Below, piece by piece: positions 49,319 to 59,779 of a stretch of DNA of 64,000 bases. Source of the stretch: Pseudomonas sp. Gutcm_11s (lineage in GTDB: Bacteria; Pseudomonadota; Gammaproteobacteria; Pseudomonadales; Pseudomonadaceae); contig NZ_JAQSUW010000014.1 of NCBI RefSeq assembly GCF_028649395.1, positions 480,315 to 544,314 of the forward strand, written 5' to 3'. The position numbers and the translations under genes were made by a program. How positions within the stretch are numbered: position 1 is the first letter of the stretch; the number at the start of each line of letters is the position of its first letter. The notes beneath the pieces are model-generated. The model saw nothing but the letters and a program-made list of their open reading frames with translations, was not told the DNA's origin and did no database searches.

Positions 49319-50953
49319 TTACACACGGAAGCGACCGACCAGCTGGGCCAGGCCGGAGGACAGTTCGGACAACCGGGCGCTGGCCTGTGTGCTCTGCTCG
49401 GAGGTCTGTGCAGCCTCGTTGGAGAGGTCGCGGATATCGCTGATGTTGCGGGCGATCTCCTCGGTGACGCTGCTCTGCTCCTCGCAGGCGGTGGCGATCT
49501 GTGCAGCCATGTCGTTGATCCGCGCCACCGAGTCACCCGTGGCCGACAACGCGCCGTCCACGCCTGCCGCACGCTCCACGCTGTCGCGCGCCTTGGCGCT
49601 GCCGGAATGCATGGCCTTGACCGCGTTCTGCACGCCGATCTGCAGCCGCTCGATCATTTCCTGGATGTCCTTGGTGGAGTCCTGAGTGCGTGCCGCCAGG
49701 GCCCGCACCTCGTCGGCCACCACGGCGAAGCCACGGCCTTGCTCACCCGCACGAGCCGCCTCGATGGCAGCATTGAGCGCAAGGAGGTTGGTCTGCTCGG
49801 CGATGCCCTTGATCACCGCCAGTACGGCGCCGATGTTGGCGGTTTCCTGCTCCAGGGTCTGGATGGTGTCGGACGCGCTCTCCACCTCATGGGCCAACTG
49901 GCGAATCGCGTGGATGGTTGCGCCGACCACTTGTGCGCCTTCGCGCGACTGCACCTCGGCACTGCGCGCGGCGTCGGCGGCGTTCTGCGCGTTGCGCGCC
50001 ACCTCGTGCACGGCGGCGCTCATCTCGGTAGCGGCGGTGCTGACCTGGTCGACGGCCGCGTGCTCGCTGCTGATCAGGCGATCATTGGCCGCCGCCATGC
50101 CGGCCAGAGACTGGGCCGAGTCGGCCACCTCGCCAGTGACGCGCCCCACCTCGCGGATCAGCGGCTGCAGCTTGTCGAGGAAGCGGTTGAAGGCATCACT
50201 GAGCTTGCCCAGTTCATCGCGCGAGAGCACATCCAGGCGCACACGCAGGTCGCCGTCGCCATCGGCGATCTGCTCGATGCGATGCAGCAGGTTATGCAGC
50301 GGCCGAGTGACCAGCATGGGGAAGCCAAACACCAGCACGGCGCACACCAGCAGGCCGAAGGCGATGATGCCGCCCTGCTGCCAGCTGAGCTCCTCACCCA
50401 GGGCGATGGCCGCCTGGCCCTCGGCATTGGCCTCGGCGTCCTCCAGTTCGCCCAGCTTATCGATGGCATCGCGCATGGCCTCGAACTGAGCCTCGCTGGT
50501 GCCAAAGCTCAGCACCGAGGCGGCGTCCGGATCGCTGACCGTCAGCTCCAGCACTTTGTTGGAAGTGGCTTTCCACTGGGCAAAGCCACTGTCGAACTTG
50601 GCCACCAGAGCCATGGCCTCGGCGCCCGGCTGCATTTCGGCGAATTTGTGCACCCGGTCGTAAGCCTGCTGGACGTTCTCCGCATGAGCCGTGCGCAAAG
50701 CATCTATGTGGTCTCCCGCCCCCTCGTCGAGCAGGCTGCGCTCGGCGATGAAGGCCTGGTAGAGGTCACGGTCGGCATTCAGCAGCAGGCTGATGGCCGG
50801 CAGGTAACGGTTGGTCAGGCGCGTGCTGGAGTCAGCCACCTGGCCAATGCCCTTTACCCCGAGCACGCCCATGGTCATGAGCAGGATGGCGAGCAGCAGA
50901 ATCGGCAGAGCGATCTTCCAGCGAAATCCGAGATCGGCGAATAGGCGCAGCAT
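49319..50953 (-). CDS. methyl-accepting chemotaxis protein
   Basis: This 544-residue transmembrane chemoreceptor has a TM helix at about 11-33 and a periplasmic four-helix-bundle-type sensor of about 155 residues. A second TM follows (about 196-217), then HAMP, and a cytoplasmic signalling domain with the hairpin tip [37 protein letters not shown]. The ligand is unknown. The ATG giving [10 protein letters not shown] is preferred to an in-frame start 19 codons upstream. No CheB/CheR pentapeptide is visible at the C-terminus. Confidence 0.93.
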   Translation of the reverse strand: MLRLFADLGFRWKIALPILLLAILLMTMGVLGVKGIGQVADSSTRLTNRYLPAISLLLNADRDLYQAFIAERSLLDEGAGDHIDALRTAHAENVQQAYDRVHKFAEMQPGAEAMALVAKFDSGFAQWKATSNKVLELTVSDPDAASVLSFGTSEAQFEAMRDAIDKLGELEDAEANAEGQAAIALGEELSWQQGGIIAFGLLVCAVLVFGFPMLVTRPLHNLLHRIEQIADGDGDLRVRLDVLSRDELGKLSDAFNRFLDKLQPLIREVGRVTGEVADSAQSLAGMAAANDRLISSEHAAVDQVSTAATEMSAAVHEVARNAQNAADAARSAEVQSREGAQVVGATIHAIRQLAHEVESASDTIQTLEQETANIGAVLAVIKGIAEQTNLLALNAAIEAARAGEQGRGFAVVADEVRALAARTQDSTKDIQEMIERLQIGVQNAVKAMHSGSAKARDSVERAAGVDGALSATGDSVARINDMAAQIATACEEQSSVTEEIARNISDIRDLSNEAAQTSEQSTQASARLSELSSGLAQLVGRFRV

Positions 50954-51144
50954 GGTGTACTCCAGACGAAACGCTATTGTTGTGCCATCTAGCATAGTCA
51001 CTGGTCGCAATACTGGCGCCCGGCGCGTCTAGACCCGGCACTGCCCGACACTACAGGCCGAATGACCGCACATCTGTCGCGAACCATCCGCCGGACCATG
51101 GTTTGTGCTAGCTTGCCCGCCGAATCCACCTACCGGAGTGCCTC

Positions 51145-51429
51145 ATGGCCATCACCAAAGACCAGCTGATTTCCGACCTCGCCGAAGCCACCGACCTGCA
51201 GAAGAGCGACGTGCGCGCACTGATCGACCAGCTCGGCGAGATCGTGGCGGACGCACTGGAGAACGACGGCGAGATCAGCCTGCCGGGCATCGGCAAGCTC
51301 AAGGTCAACGAGCGTCCGGCGCGCACCGGCCGCAACCCGTCCACTGGCAAGGCAATCCAGATCGCCGCAAAGAAAGCTATCAAGCTGGTCCCGGCCAAGG
51401 CCCTGGTCGACAGCCTCAACCAGGCCTGA
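51145..51429 (+). CDS. HU-family DNA-binding protein
   Basis: This 94-residue histone-like protein has the usual N-terminal helix pair (AITKDQLISDLAEATDLQKSDVRALIDQL). Its beta-arm segment contains RPARTGRNPSTGKAIQIAAKKA, with the NPxTG motif that bends DNA. It differs from HupA/HupB in the N-terminal half and is likely one of the extra HU paralogues of Pseudomonas. CCGGAG precedes the ATG. It is convergent with tadD. Confidence 0.93.
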   Translation: MAITKDQLISDLAEATDLQKSDVRALIDQLGEIVADALENDGEISLPGIGKLKVNERPARTGRNPSTGKAIQIAAKKAIKLVPAKALVDSLNQA

Positions 51430-51436
51430 CCCGATC

Positions 51437-51465
51437 CTGCAGGCTGCTCAGGGAGTAGCCTGCAG
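51437..51465. terminator. hairpin between the HU gene and tadD
   Basis: CTGCAGGCT and AGCCTGCAG form a perfect 9-bp stem with an 11-nt loop between the convergent genes. The tadD stop codon lies inside the loop region, so on the leftward strand the hairpin is formed by the last codons of tadD. Confidence 0.6.
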
Positions 51466-52482
51466 CTTCCCGCTCGGCACCACGGCGAAGGTCTCGACCG
51501 CAGCACCATCCTGCCCTACCCCGTCCTGGCGCAGGCGGCGGATCTGCTCCACGCGCCGCAGGTTCTCCCAGGCCATCTCGAAGTGCGCCGGCGACTGGTC
51601 GATGGCGCTGCGGAAGAATTGCTCGGCGACATCCAGTTTGCCTTCAATCAAGCAGATAAAACCCACGTCATTGCTCGCCTCGGCACGCCCTTCGACCTGC
51701 TCGAAGGTCGACAGCGCCTGCTCGTAACGGCCCATGCGCGCCAGCAGCAGGCCATAGTTGCGCCACAGCGGCTCGTAGCGCCCATCGAAGCTGATGCCTT
51801 GCCGGTACAGGGTTTCCGCCTCGGCCCAGTTGCCGGCGAGATACGCCGAGTACGCCTGGCTGTTGGCCACCAGCGGCGAACGCGGCTCGATCTGCCGGGC
51901 CAGGCCGTAGTACTGCGCCGCACGGGCGAAGTCGTTGTCCAGATCGGCCAGTACACCCAGACCGTTATACACCCGCAGCGGCGACGAGCCGTCCACCTTG
52001 AGCCCGCTCGGCGCCTGCGCAGCGGAGCCGCCCAGGCGTTTCTGGTCGGCGGCCAGCGCCTTGTCGAGCATCTCGCGGGCATCGCCCGGGCGGCGCATGG
52101 CCAGCTGCAGCAGCCCCATCTCGGCCAGCGCCATCGCGTTGTCGGGATCGCTGCGCAGCACATCGGAGAAGGCCAGCTCGGCCAGGTGCTCATTGCCACG
52201 CTCGCGATGGATTCTCCCGACCCAGACCAGCGCGTCGTAGCTGTTCGGATCCAGCTCGATGGCGCGCAGGTACTGGTACAGCGCCTGGTCGAAGGCGCCG
52301 GCACGGTAGGCCATGGCCCCCATGTGCATGGCCTGCTCCGGCGAGCTGGCCTGGTCCTGCACCTGGTAGAGCACCGAGTTGCTGCCGCTGTAGATGGAGT
52401 TGTCGTTGCTCAGGATCGGCCCCGTGCTCTGGCAACCGGTCAGCGCGGCCATGATGGCCAACAGCAGAATGTTCCTGTTCAT
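51448..52482 (-). CDS. tadD: TadD-like tetratricopeptide lipoprotein of the Flp pilus system
   Basis: This 344-residue protein has a lipoprotein signal peptide (ALTGC, Cys17) and several TPR repeats from about residue 50 to 310, including the ALYQYLRAIELDPNSYDALVW and AEMGLLQLAMRRPGDAREML type units. TadD is an outer-membrane pilotin-like partner of the secretin in Tad systems. It is the last gene of the leftward tad operon, one base after tadC. Confidence 0.9.
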   Translation of the reverse strand: MNRNILLLAIMAALTGCQSTGPILSNDNSIYSGSNSVLYQVQDQASSPEQAMHMGAMAYRAGAFDQALYQYLRAIELDPNSYDALVWVGRIHRERGNEHLAELAFSDVLRSDPDNAMALAEMGLLQLAMRRPGDAREMLDKALAADQKRLGGSAAQAPSGLKVDGSSPLRVYNGLGVLADLDNDFARAAQYYGLARQIEPRSPLVANSQAYSAYLAGNWAEAETLYRQGISFDGRYEPLWRNYGLLLARMGRYEQALSTFEQVEGRAEASNDVGFICLIEGKLDVAEQFFRSAIDQSPAHFEMAWENLRRVEQIRRLRQDGVGQDGAAVETFAVVPSGKLQATP

Positions 52483-52483
52483 C

Positions 52484-53452
52484 TCATAGCTTCCCGAAAG
52501 TTCTCAGAATCCCGATGATCACGGGGCCTATTGCAACGAGGAAAAAGCTCGGCCAGAGGCAGAGAATCAACGGGAAGACCAGCTTGGTGCCGATCTTCGC
52601 CGCCTGCTCCTCCGCCGCCTGGGTACGGCGATCGCGGAACTCCTCCGCATAAACGCGCAGGGTGTCCGCCACGCTGGTACCGAAGCGGATGCTCTGCGCC
52701 AGCAGGCTGACCAGCCCTTGTACATCCTCCAGCCCGGTGCGCTCGGCCAGGTGCTTGAGCGCCTGGGTATTGGGCACACCAGCACGGATCTCGGCATTGA
52801 CCAGGGCCAGTTCCTCGGCCAGCTCCGGCTGGCTGACCAGCATTTCCTCGGCCACCCGCTCCATGGCCTGAGGCAAGGCCAGGCCGGACTCCACGCACAC
52901 CACCATCAGGTCCAGGGCGTCCGGAAAGGCCACGCGCAGGCGGTGCATGCGCCCGGTCTTTCGCTTGTCCACATAGATGGCCGGCGCCAGCCACCCAGCA
53001 GCCACCGCCCCGCCAGCTAGCATGAAGCCGACGCTGAGCGACAGCTTGGAGAGCATCGGCAGCGCCAACAGCACGGCGATCAGCATCATCGACGGCAACA
53101 GCAGGCGGATGGCCCAGTAGACCTGCACGGCGGAGCCCGAACGGTAGCCGGCGTGGGTCAGCAACTGGCGGGTCGGCGAATCGCGGTGGCGGTCGTCGGC
53201 CACGAAGCGCTGGCCGACGCTCTCCAGCAGTAGCTGCAGGTTGCCCGGCGCGGCCATCTCGGCCGTGCGCCCGCCGTGGCCACGCTTGATCATGCCGAGA
53301 CGCCGCTGCACCGGGTCCTGCAGGCCGAGCAGCAGCAGCGCCAGGGTGATCGCCAGCAGCACCGCGCTGAGCCCGATGCCGCCGATGAATAGCAGTCGGG
53401 CCAGGGCCTGATCACCGACCAGCTGATTGATCAACCCCAGCAGGTAGTCCAT
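52484..53452 (-). CDS. tadC: TadC, type II secretion system F-domain inner membrane protein
   Basis: TadC is a 322-residue polytopic inner-membrane platform protein with a T2SF domain (FPDALDLMVVCVESGLALPQAMERV, FGTSVADTLRVYAEEFRDRR). Four to five transmembrane helices lie near residues 18-42, 110-132, 137-160 and 297-318. It pairs with TadB to couple the TadA ATPase to pilus assembly. It lies nine bases after tadB. Confidence 0.94.
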   Translation of the reverse strand: MDYLLGLINQLVGDQALARLLFIGGIGLSAVLLAITLALLLLGLQDPVQRRLGMIKRGHGGRTAEMAAPGNLQLLLESVGQRFVADDRHRDSPTRQLLTHAGYRSGSAVQVYWAIRLLLPSMMLIAVLLALPMLSKLSLSVGFMLAGGAVAAGWLAPAIYVDKRKTGRMHRLRVAFPDALDLMVVCVESGLALPQAMERVAEEMLVSQPELAEELALVNAEIRAGVPNTQALKHLAERTGLEDVQGLVSLLAQSIRFGTSVADTLRVYAEEFRDRRTQAAEEQAAKIGTKLVFPLILCLWPSFFLVAIGPVIIGILRTFGKL

Positions 53453-53461
53453 GGCGGTCTC

Positions 53462-54448
53462 CTACACGTCGATACGGATGATCCTGCGAATCCACAGGAT
53501 GCCCAGCAGCATGGCGATGAACGCCGCGATCACCAGTTTCTGGCCGAACTCGTCCTTGACCAGCAACGGCATGTATTGCGGCGTGGTAGCGGCGATGGCG
53601 CCGGCCAGCACGAAGGGAATGGCCACCAGCACCCAGGCCGACATGCGCCCCTCGGCTGACAGCGTCTTGACCTTGCGCTGGAAGCGGAAGCGACCGCGGA
53701 TCAGCGCGCTGATGCGCTCCAGAACCTCGGTCAGATTGCCGCCGCTCTCGCGGTGAATGAGGATGGTGGTGACCAGCATCATCACGGTCATGCTCGGCAT
53801 GCGTTCGAGCAGGCCTAGCATGGCGCGGCGCACATCATTGCCGTAGTTGATGTCGGCGAAGGTCAGGCCGAACTCCTGCGCCACCGGCCCCTTGTGCTCC
53901 TCGGCCACCAGACGCAGGGTCTCGTTGAACGGGTGGCCTGCGCGCAGCGCACGGCACATGGCGTCCAGAGCATCCGGTAGCCCCTCCTCGAAGGCGGAGA
54001 AGCGCTGGGCACGGTCGCTGGCAATCTTCAGGAATGGCACGCAAGCGGCCATGCAACCCAGGATCAGCGCGGCCCACCACAGCTTCAGCGCCAGCCAGGT
54101 GCCGCCGGCGACCAGCAGCCCGAGCAGCAGCGCCAGCAGCACGACGCGATAGGCGCGGTAGTCGTGCCCGGCCTGCTCGATCATCTGCGCCAGCTTCTCG
54201 AACCAGGGCAGCTGCTCCAGCCCGGCTTCCAGCGGCGACAGGCGCTTGAGGTACTTCTGCCGCAGCACGGTCTGCATGTTCGGCAGATGGTTGGCGCTTT
54301 CCAGCAGGTGCAGGCGCGAGCGGATGCGTTTGCGCATGCGCCCGGCCTCGCCGAACACCGGCACCACCACACCCTGGCTGAGCAGGAAGGCAGCGGTGAA
54401 CACCATGCCGAGGAAGGCGAAGACGTACTCGGTGGGGATCTGGTTCAT
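53462..54448 (-). CDS. tadB: TadB, type II secretion system F-domain inner membrane protein
   Basis: TadB is 328 residues with an N-terminal membrane helix (about 7-28), a pair of central helices (about 100-142), the T2SF motif [29 protein letters not shown], and two C-terminal helices. It is the second platform protein of the Tad secretion system. It overlaps the tadA stop by four bases (ATGA). Confidence 0.94.
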   Translation of the reverse strand: MNQIPTEYVFAFLGMVFTAAFLLSQGVVVPVFGEAGRMRKRIRSRLHLLESANHLPNMQTVLRQKYLKRLSPLEAGLEQLPWFEKLAQMIEQAGHDYRAYRVVLLALLLGLLVAGGTWLALKLWWAALILGCMAACVPFLKIASDRAQRFSAFEEGLPDALDAMCRALRAGHPFNETLRLVAEEHKGPVAQEFGLTFADINYGNDVRRAMLGLLERMPSMTVMMLVTTILIHRESGGNLTEVLERISALIRGRFRFQRKVKTLSAEGRMSAWVLVAIPFVLAGAIAATTPQYMPLLVKDEFGQKLVIAAFIAMLLGILWIRRIIRIDV

Positions 54449-55869
54449 GACTGCAGTGTCTCCATCCAGTCGGGACGGAACAGGCCCAGCGGCAACTCGA
54501 TGCCGCGCTTGGCCAGCGCATCGCGGAAGGCCGGCACCATGCCGCTGGGGCGAAACTCACCGAGTACCTCGCCGTGCTCACCCATGCCGCGGCGCTCGAA
54601 GGCGAAGATCTCGGTCATGGTCACCACCTCGCCCTCCATGCCGTTGATCTCCTGCACGCTGACCAGGCGGCGCTTGCCGTCCTCCTGGCGTTCCAGCTGC
54701 ACGACCACGTCGATGGCCGAGGCGATCTGCTGGCGCAGCGCCTTCATCGGGAAGGTCGCGCCGGTCATGGAGACCATGTTCTCGATGCGCCCCAGGGCAT
54801 CGCGCGGAGTGTTGGCGTGGATGGTGGTCAGCGAGCCGTCGTGGCCGGTATTCATCGCCGTCAGCATGTCCATCGCCTCGGCACCGCGCACCTCGCCGAT
54901 GACGATGCGGTCCGGGCGCATGCGCAGGCTGTTGCGCACCAGCTCGCGCTGGTTCACCTCGCCGCGGCCCTCGATGTTCGACGGCCGGGTCTCCAGGCGC
55001 ACCACGTGCGGCTGCTGCAGCTGCAGCTCGGCGGAGTCCTCGATGGTGACGATGCGCTCGTTGTCCGGGATGAAGCTGGACAGCACGTTGAGCATGGTGG
55101 TCTTGCCGGTGCCGGTACCGCCGGACACCAGCACGTTGAGGCGGCCGCGGACGATGGCCTTGAGCATCAGGGCGATGGCCGGGGTGATGGTGCCCATCTG
55201 CACCAGACTCTCGGCATTCAACAGGTCCACGGCGAAGCGGCGGATCGACAGACTGGGACCATCGATGGCCAGCGGCGGGATGATCGCGTTAACCCGCGAA
55301 CCGTCCTTCAGGCGTGCGTCCACCAGCGGCGAGGACTCGTCGATGCGCCGACCCAGGCTGGAGACGATACGGTCGATGATGTTGAGCAGGTGGTGATCGT
55401 CGCGGAAGCGCACGTCGGTGCGCTGCAGCTTGCCGAAGCGCTCGACATAGACCGAGGCATGACCGTTGACCAGGATGTCCGACACGCTGTGATCGGCCAG
55501 CAGCGGCTCCAGCGGCCCGAGGCCGAGAACCTCGTCACCGATCTGCTTGATGATCAGCTGGCGGCTGGTGGTGGAAACCGGCGCCGAGTGCTCGTCGAGC
55601 AGGCGCTGGCAGATCTCGCGGATCTGCCGGGCCGCCTCGGCCGGCTCCAGCGAGTCGAGCAGCGACAGGTCCATGACCTTGAGCAGCTGCTGGTAGATCT
55701 TCTCGCGCCACTCGGTCTCCACCGGGTTGAGCTGGGTGCGGGTCTCGTACAACTCGGCCGGCGCCGCCACTTCCCAGCCCATGACCACCGGAGCGCCCTC
55801 GCCCTCTGCGTTTCCGGCATCCTTGGGCTTGGCCTGCTGGCGCAGGCGATTGCGGAATTCGCTGAGCAT
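54445..55869 (-). CDS. tadA: TadA (CpaF), pilus assembly ATPase
   Basis: TadA is a 474-residue secretion ATPase of the GspE/VirB11 family that powers Flp pilus assembly. It has an N-terminal domain, the segment [20 protein letters not shown], Walker [14 protein letters not shown], the Asp box [19 protein letters not shown], Walker [17 protein letters not shown], and the His box [15 protein letters not shown]. It lies two bases after tadZ on the same strand. Confidence 0.96.
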   Translation of the reverse strand: MLSEFRNRLRQQAKPKDAGNAEGEGAPVVMGWEVAAPAELYETRTQLNPVETEWREKIYQQLLKVMDLSLLDSLEPAEAARQIREICQRLLDEHSAPVSTTSRQLIIKQIGDEVLGLGPLEPLLADHSVSDILVNGHASVYVERFGKLQRTDVRFRDDHHLLNIIDRIVSSLGRRIDESSPLVDARLKDGSRVNAIIPPLAIDGPSLSIRRFAVDLLNAESLVQMGTITPAIALMLKAIVRGRLNVLVSGGTGTGKTTMLNVLSSFIPDNERIVTIEDSAELQLQQPHVVRLETRPSNIEGRGEVNQRELVRNSLRMRPDRIVIGEVRGAEAMDMLTAMNTGHDGSLTTIHANTPRDALGRIENMVSMTGATFPMKALRQQIASAIDVVVQLERQEDGKRRLVSVQEINGMEGEVVTMTEIFAFERRGMGEHGEVLGEFRPSGMVPAFRDALAKRGIELPLGLFRPDWMETLQS

Positions 55870-55871
55870 GG

Positions 55872-57086
55872 CTACCCCCGGAACAGACGGCTGAAGGTGC
55901 GTTTGAACAGGCCCTGCTCGTCGACCTCGTTACCCGCCAGTTCCTGCTTGAGGCTGCGCAGGGCCAGGGTGATCGGCGCACGCGGGGCATGCAGTTCGAG
56001 CGGAATGCCGCTGTTCTGGCTCTCGCTGACGGCGGCGAAGTCGTTCGGCAGCTTCTGCAGGTCCGGGCAGCGCAATGCCTCGCCGATGTCCTGCAGGGTG
56101 ATGGGCGCGGTCTTGTTGTAGCGGTTGACCACCACGTGCAGGCGGTTGCCCTGCACGCCCAGGTCGTTGCGCAGGATCTGCATCAGCCGGCTGGCGTCCT
56201 TCAGATGGCTGAGGCTCTGCTGCAGCAGGATGTAGCAGTGGTCGGCCTGCTCCAGGGTGACACCGGTGAGGTGGTCGATCTGCCGCGGCAGGTCCACCAC
56301 CACCCAGTCGTAGCTGCTGCGCGCCAGCTGCAGCAGCGCTTCCAGGTGTTCCAGATGGACGTCCTGAGTCAGGCACAGGTCGCTGGAACGCCCCCCGAGC
56401 ACGTGCAGAGTCGGGCTGAAGTGGCCGCAGAAGCCGCGCAGGGCCACGCTGTCGAGGCCGTCGACCTGCTGCATCACTTCCACGTGGCTGTGGGTCGGGG
56501 CGATGTCCAGGCTGTGCGCCACGCTACCGAACTGCAGGTCGAGATCGAGCAGCAACGTGCTGGCACCGCTGGCGCTCAGCTGGTGGGCCAGGTTGCAGGC
56601 CAGCATGGTGGCGCCCGAGCCGCCCTTGGCATTCATCACCGCAATCAGCTTGCCGCCGGAGCCCGAGCTGACATGGCTCTCGCGCAGCATGCGCTGCAGG
56701 GCGCCGAGCAACTCGGTCTCGACCACGGCATCGGCCAGGTAGTCACGCGCGCCGGCCTGCATCGCCATGCGCATGCCCTCGCGCTCCTCCAGCGCACCGC
56801 AGATCACCAGCGGCGGCCGCTCATGTACCGGCCGTTGCAGCAACGCATCCAGCTCCTCGCGCCACAGGTGGCTGACCCAGAGCAGGAGGAAGTCCGGCAT
56901 CTCCTCCAGCCCGTAGAGCGGGTCGGTATGGCCGTTGCTGACCAGCCGGGTGACCACCTGCAAGCCCGGCAGGCGCTGGCTGATCTCCTGCATGCGGGCC
57001 AGCGCACGGGCATCACGGCTGCTGATCAGCAGTCGCGGGCCGTGACCGGTACCGAGCGTGGGGCGGCTATCACTGTGCTTCAACAT
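55872..57086 (-). CDS. tadZ: TadZ (CpaE), pilus localisation ATPase
   Basis: TadZ is 404 residues: an N-terminal receiver-like domain (about 15-130) followed by a MinD/ParA-type ATPase domain with the deviant Walker [15 protein letters not shown] and Walker [11 protein letters not shown]. Tad locus TadZ proteins set the polar position of the pilus machine. The ATG giving MLKHSDSRP overlaps the preceding gene's end (ATGTTGA, seven bases); the much longer open frame upstream lies over that gene and is a shadow. Confidence 0.92.
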   Translation of the reverse strand: MLKHSDSRPTLGTGHGPRLLISSRDARALARMQEISQRLPGLQVVTRLVSNGHTDPLYGLEEMPDFLLLWVSHLWREELDALLQRPVHERPPLVICGALEEREGMRMAMQAGARDYLADAVVETELLGALQRMLRESHVSSGSGGKLIAVMNAKGGSGATMLACNLAHQLSASGASTLLLDLDLQFGSVAHSLDIAPTHSHVEVMQQVDGLDSVALRGFCGHFSPTLHVLGGRSSDLCLTQDVHLEHLEALLQLARSSYDWVVVDLPRQIDHLTGVTLEQADHCYILLQQSLSHLKDASRLMQILRNDLGVQGNRLHVVVNRYNKTAPITLQDIGEALRCPDLQKLPNDFAAVSESQNSGIPLELHAPRAPITLALRSLKQELAGNEVDEQGLFKRTFSRLFRG

Positions 57087-57592
57087 GGCGTGATCTCCGG
57101 CGAAACCCCATCCTCGGCGTGGCGCCCCAGACTCTCGCGCGGCAGGATCGCGCGAAAGCCAGGCAGGGTCAGCGACTGGCCGAACACGGGGATCAACAGG
57201 TCGAAGGGAAAGTTGTCCACCCGCAGCTGCACGTAGCGAATGGCGCGGAAACCGTTGCTGCCGGTGGTGTCGCTGGGCGAGAGCACCTGCGCACCAGCGG
57301 CATCCAGATAGGTCAGGGTCAGGTCGGCGGTTTCCAGGCCCGCGACCAGGTTGCTGGCGCCGCTGTCGGTGATGTCGTTGAAGATCGCCCGACGCAGGAT
57401 CTTCTCCACCTCGGCGGGCTGGGTCGGGTCGCACACCGCGGCCAGGCGCGCGCCACGACGCACCGTCTCGTTGAGGGTGTTGACGGTGAAGTACAGGCGT
57501 CCCATCTCCAGCACGCCGAACAGCATCACGAACAACAGCACGCCGATGATGGCGAACTCGACCACGTAGACCCCGCGCATCTGGCGTTTCAT
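57080..57592 (-). CDS. TadE/TadF-family minor pseudopilin, copy nearest tadZ
   Basis: This 170-residue protein has an N-terminal TadE-type segment (RGVYVVEFAIIGVLLFVMLFGVLEMGR), a membrane helix preceded by the prepilin-peptidase-like Gly and followed by Glu, then a periplasmic domain of about 130 residues. It is likely processed by the prepilin peptidase encoded at 63433. The ATG overlaps the previous stop by one base; a GTG one codon upstream is also possible. Confidence 0.85.
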   Translation of the reverse strand: MKRQMRGVYVVEFAIIGVLLFVMLFGVLEMGRLYFTVNTLNETVRRGARLAAVCDPTQPAEVEKILRRAIFNDITDSGASNLVAGLETADLTLTYLDAAGAQVLSPSDTTGSNGFRAIRYVQLRVDNFPFDLLIPVFGQSLTLPGFRAILPRESLGRHAEDGVSPEITPC

Positions 57593-58092
57593 CACAGGGC
57601 CCTCATCACGACGGAGCTGGTCAACGTCAGCGCCAGTGGAATCGGATCGCCGAACAGGTTCGGCAGGCTCGCCGCGGCGGCGGTGCAGCCACTACCACCG
57701 AGGTTGCCGAGGATCGAGCGGAAGGCGAAGGTGATGCTGACCTGTACGTGCTCGCTGTCCGGCGCAGTGACGGCCACGTCGTCGACGGTGAGGCACGGCA
57801 CCAGCACGCCGAAGCCAGCCGTGGACGAGGGCACGCCGTACACGGCGACGTTCTTGATCTCGCTCTGCAGCGTGCTCCCCAGCTCCAACCTGCCCAGCGT
57901 GGCGTCGTAGGCCTGGCTCGCGGCGTAACGCCCGGCATCGCGACTGGCTTGCAGCAGGCTGTTGTACTGGAACAGCATGCGCCCGAACTCGCCGATGCCG
58001 AGCAGCAGAAGAACCAGCAACGGCAGGGCCACGGCGAACTCGACCATTGCCACACCGCCCTGCCTGCTGCTGTTCACCATCGCCTGGATCAT
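57592..58092 (-). CDS. tadE: TadE-family minor pseudopilin
   Basis: This 166-residue protein has the TadE-like N-terminus RQGGVAMVEFAVALPLLVLLLLGIGEFGRM with Gly before the processing site and Glu at +5-type position. A C-terminal domain of about 120 residues follows. The second of two nearby ATGs is preferred because GAGGG lies eight bases upstream of it; the first (58098) is only two bases from it. It lies between TadG and the other TadE-like gene. Confidence 0.88.
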   Translation of the reverse strand: MIQAMVNSSRQGGVAMVEFAVALPLLVLLLLGIGEFGRMLFQYNSLLQASRDAGRYAASQAYDATLGRLELGSTLQSEIKNVAVYGVPSSTAGFGVLVPCLTVDDVAVTAPDSEHVQVSITFAFRSILGNLGGSGCTAAAASLPNLFGDPIPLALTLTSSVVMRAL

Positions 58093-58102
58093 GGCCATGC
58101 CC

Positions 58103-59485
58103 TCAGGAGTCCGTGCTCGGATCGCCGCTGTCGAGATAGGTCTTGTACAACTGGATGATTTGCGGGCCGTAGGAACCGGCTGGATCGGGACCGGGTACGC
58201 CGTCGCTGGCGCACTCGCGGACGAACTGGCCGAAGATGTTGGCGTTGTTGCCGTTGCCGGTGGGCTGCAGCACGAAGTAGCAGCCGAAGCCCAGCACCGG
58301 GATCTGGCTGGTGCCGCTGTCGGTGCCCGAGCACTGGCCGATCACTACCCGCAGGATGCGCCGCTCGGCCACGCCGTTATCCTGGCAGCCGCCACCACCG
58401 GACAGACAGTCTGCGGTGTCCTGCCGCCAGTCGTTGTAATCGAACACGTCGATGCCGCTGGCCGTGGTGATGTAGCCGTCAGCATCGGCAAAAACCGCTT
58501 CGCCACCGCTGCCGGTATTACCTCCGCCGTTGCCCTTGCCCCCACCGCCATTACCGTTGCCATTACCGGTAGCGCCATAGACGATGCTGCCGCCGGAATT
58601 GAGGCTGAGGGAGCCCTTGTTGGCCGTCTTGTTGTAGGTCGTCACCAGGTCCGGCGGATACTGGCTGGCATCCAGGTTGCCGCCCGACTGCTCGCCGAAG
58701 CGCATGTCCAGGCCCTGCAGGGCGGGCCCGACGGTGCTGCCCGGTTTGGTCTGCACGTTGTCACCCACCTCCGGGCAGATGGCACCGCCGCCGGCCATTA
58801 GCTGACGTACCGTCTTGCCACCAGAGCCGAAGTCCAGCAGCTGGAAGTTGCCCGGGCCAATGCCGGCGTTCTGGTGGGAGGCCGACTTGAGCACCTGCAG
58901 CTGGCCGAAGGTGAAGCCGAAGAAGGTTCCGGGTACAGACTGGCCACAGACCATCACTGGCGCCAGGTCGCAAGGATTGGTCGGGCTTGGACCAGCGGTG
59001 GCGATGGCCGCGACGGCCTTCTCGATATCGTTGCCGAAGGCCTGCAGCACACCCCAGAAGAAGCCTGCCAGTGGCATGTCTGCCACCGTTACCCGCACGT
59101 AACGGGCATCGGCCGAGGCCAGCGAGTCGAAGGGGCCGTACACGCTGTCGGCGAACTGCACCAGGGCCAGGCCGCTGACGCCGTCCAGCTCGCCGTTGCC
59201 GGGCGCTGCGGCGTTCAGGTCGAGCACCCGCAAGGCCTCGGTGCGCGCCGCATCGGCCGCCACGTTCATGTTGCCACCGGACATTTCGCTGAGGGTCCGG
59301 GCACCGCTCAGCGCGGCGGCATCGACGGCGTTCTGCAGGCGGGTCTTGTTGACCAGCATGTGGCTGCCATCCAGGGCCAGGGCAGCCATCATCAAAATCG
59401 ACACCAGGGCGATGACGATCAGTACCAGTACCGCGCCCCGCTGGCGTTGCGGCAGCGCGTGATGGCGCGGCGTGCGGGGGATCAT
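58103..59485 (-). CDS. tadG: TadG-like pilus assembly protein
   Basis: This 460-residue protein has the N-terminal TadG membrane segment (QRGAVLVLIVIALVSILMMAALALDGSHMLVNKTRLQNAVDAAALSGAR), with the conserved Asp after the helix and the NA/DAAALAGA box. It is followed by a large domain with paired Cys and a Gly/Asn-rich low-complexity stretch (about residues 303-330). A Von Willebrand A domain, present in some TadG proteins, was not recognised. It is expected to be anchored in the inner membrane with the rest in the periplasm. Confidence 0.88.
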   Translation of the reverse strand: MIPRTPRHHALPQRQRGAVLVLIVIALVSILMMAALALDGSHMLVNKTRLQNAVDAAALSGARTLSEMSGGNMNVAADAARTEALRVLDLNAAAPGNGELDGVSGLALVQFADSVYGPFDSLASADARYVRVTVADMPLAGFFWGVLQAFGNDIEKAVAAIATAGPSPTNPCDLAPVMVCGQSVPGTFFGFTFGQLQVLKSASHQNAGIGPGNFQLLDFGSGGKTVRQLMAGGGAICPEVGDNVQTKPGSTVGPALQGLDMRFGEQSGGNLDASQYPPDLVTTYNKTANKGSLSLNSGGSIVYGATGNGNGNGGGGKGNGGGNTGSGGEAVFADADGYITTASGIDVFDYNDWRQDTADCLSGGGGCQDNGVAERRILRVVIGQCSGTDSGTSQIPVLGFGCYFVLQPTGNGNNANIFGQFVRECASDGVPGPDPAGSYGPQIIQLYKTYLDSGDPSTDS

Positions 59486-59496
59486 GGTCGGCGCCT

Positions 59497-59766
59497 CTAC
59501 TCGATGTTGATCTGGATTGGCTGGTCGACCTGGCGGGCATCGCTGGTCTTGCCGCGATAGCCCTCCAGCACCTTCTCGGTCAGCGGTCCGTCGGTGCCGG
59601 TGGCAGCGGGTTCGGTGCCGGGATTGGCGGCCCGCTGCTTGTCGGCGATCTGCTCGTAGTGGGTGGCGTACACCGTATCGCCCAGCTCACCGACCCGGCC
59701 CTCGTCATAGGTCATACAGCCGGCCGGCAGCAGCGCCAGCGGTATCAGCATCATCAGCGTCTTCAT
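59497..59766 (-). CDS. small lipoprotein of the Tad locus
   Basis: This 89-residue protein has a lipoprotein signal peptide (LLPAGC, Cys17) and a short, polar, probably disordered mature part ending QVDQPIQINIE. GGAGG seven bases before the ATG supports the start; an earlier in-frame start overlaps rcpA. It lies between rcpA and tadG, a place where other Tad loci carry rcpB or similar secretin helpers, so a secretin-associated role is possible but not shown. Confidence 0.8.
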   Translation of the reverse strand: MKTLMMLIPLALLPAGCMTYDEGRVGELGDTVYATHYEQIADKQRAANPGTEPAATGTDGPLTEKVLEGYRGKTSDARQVDQPIQINIE

Positions 59767-59779
59767 CGTCTCGCCTCCA

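Noticed and set aside
54574..56121. 515-codon plus-strand ORF over tadA/tadZ
   Set aside because: It lies opposite TadA with its Walker motifs and shows antisense composition.
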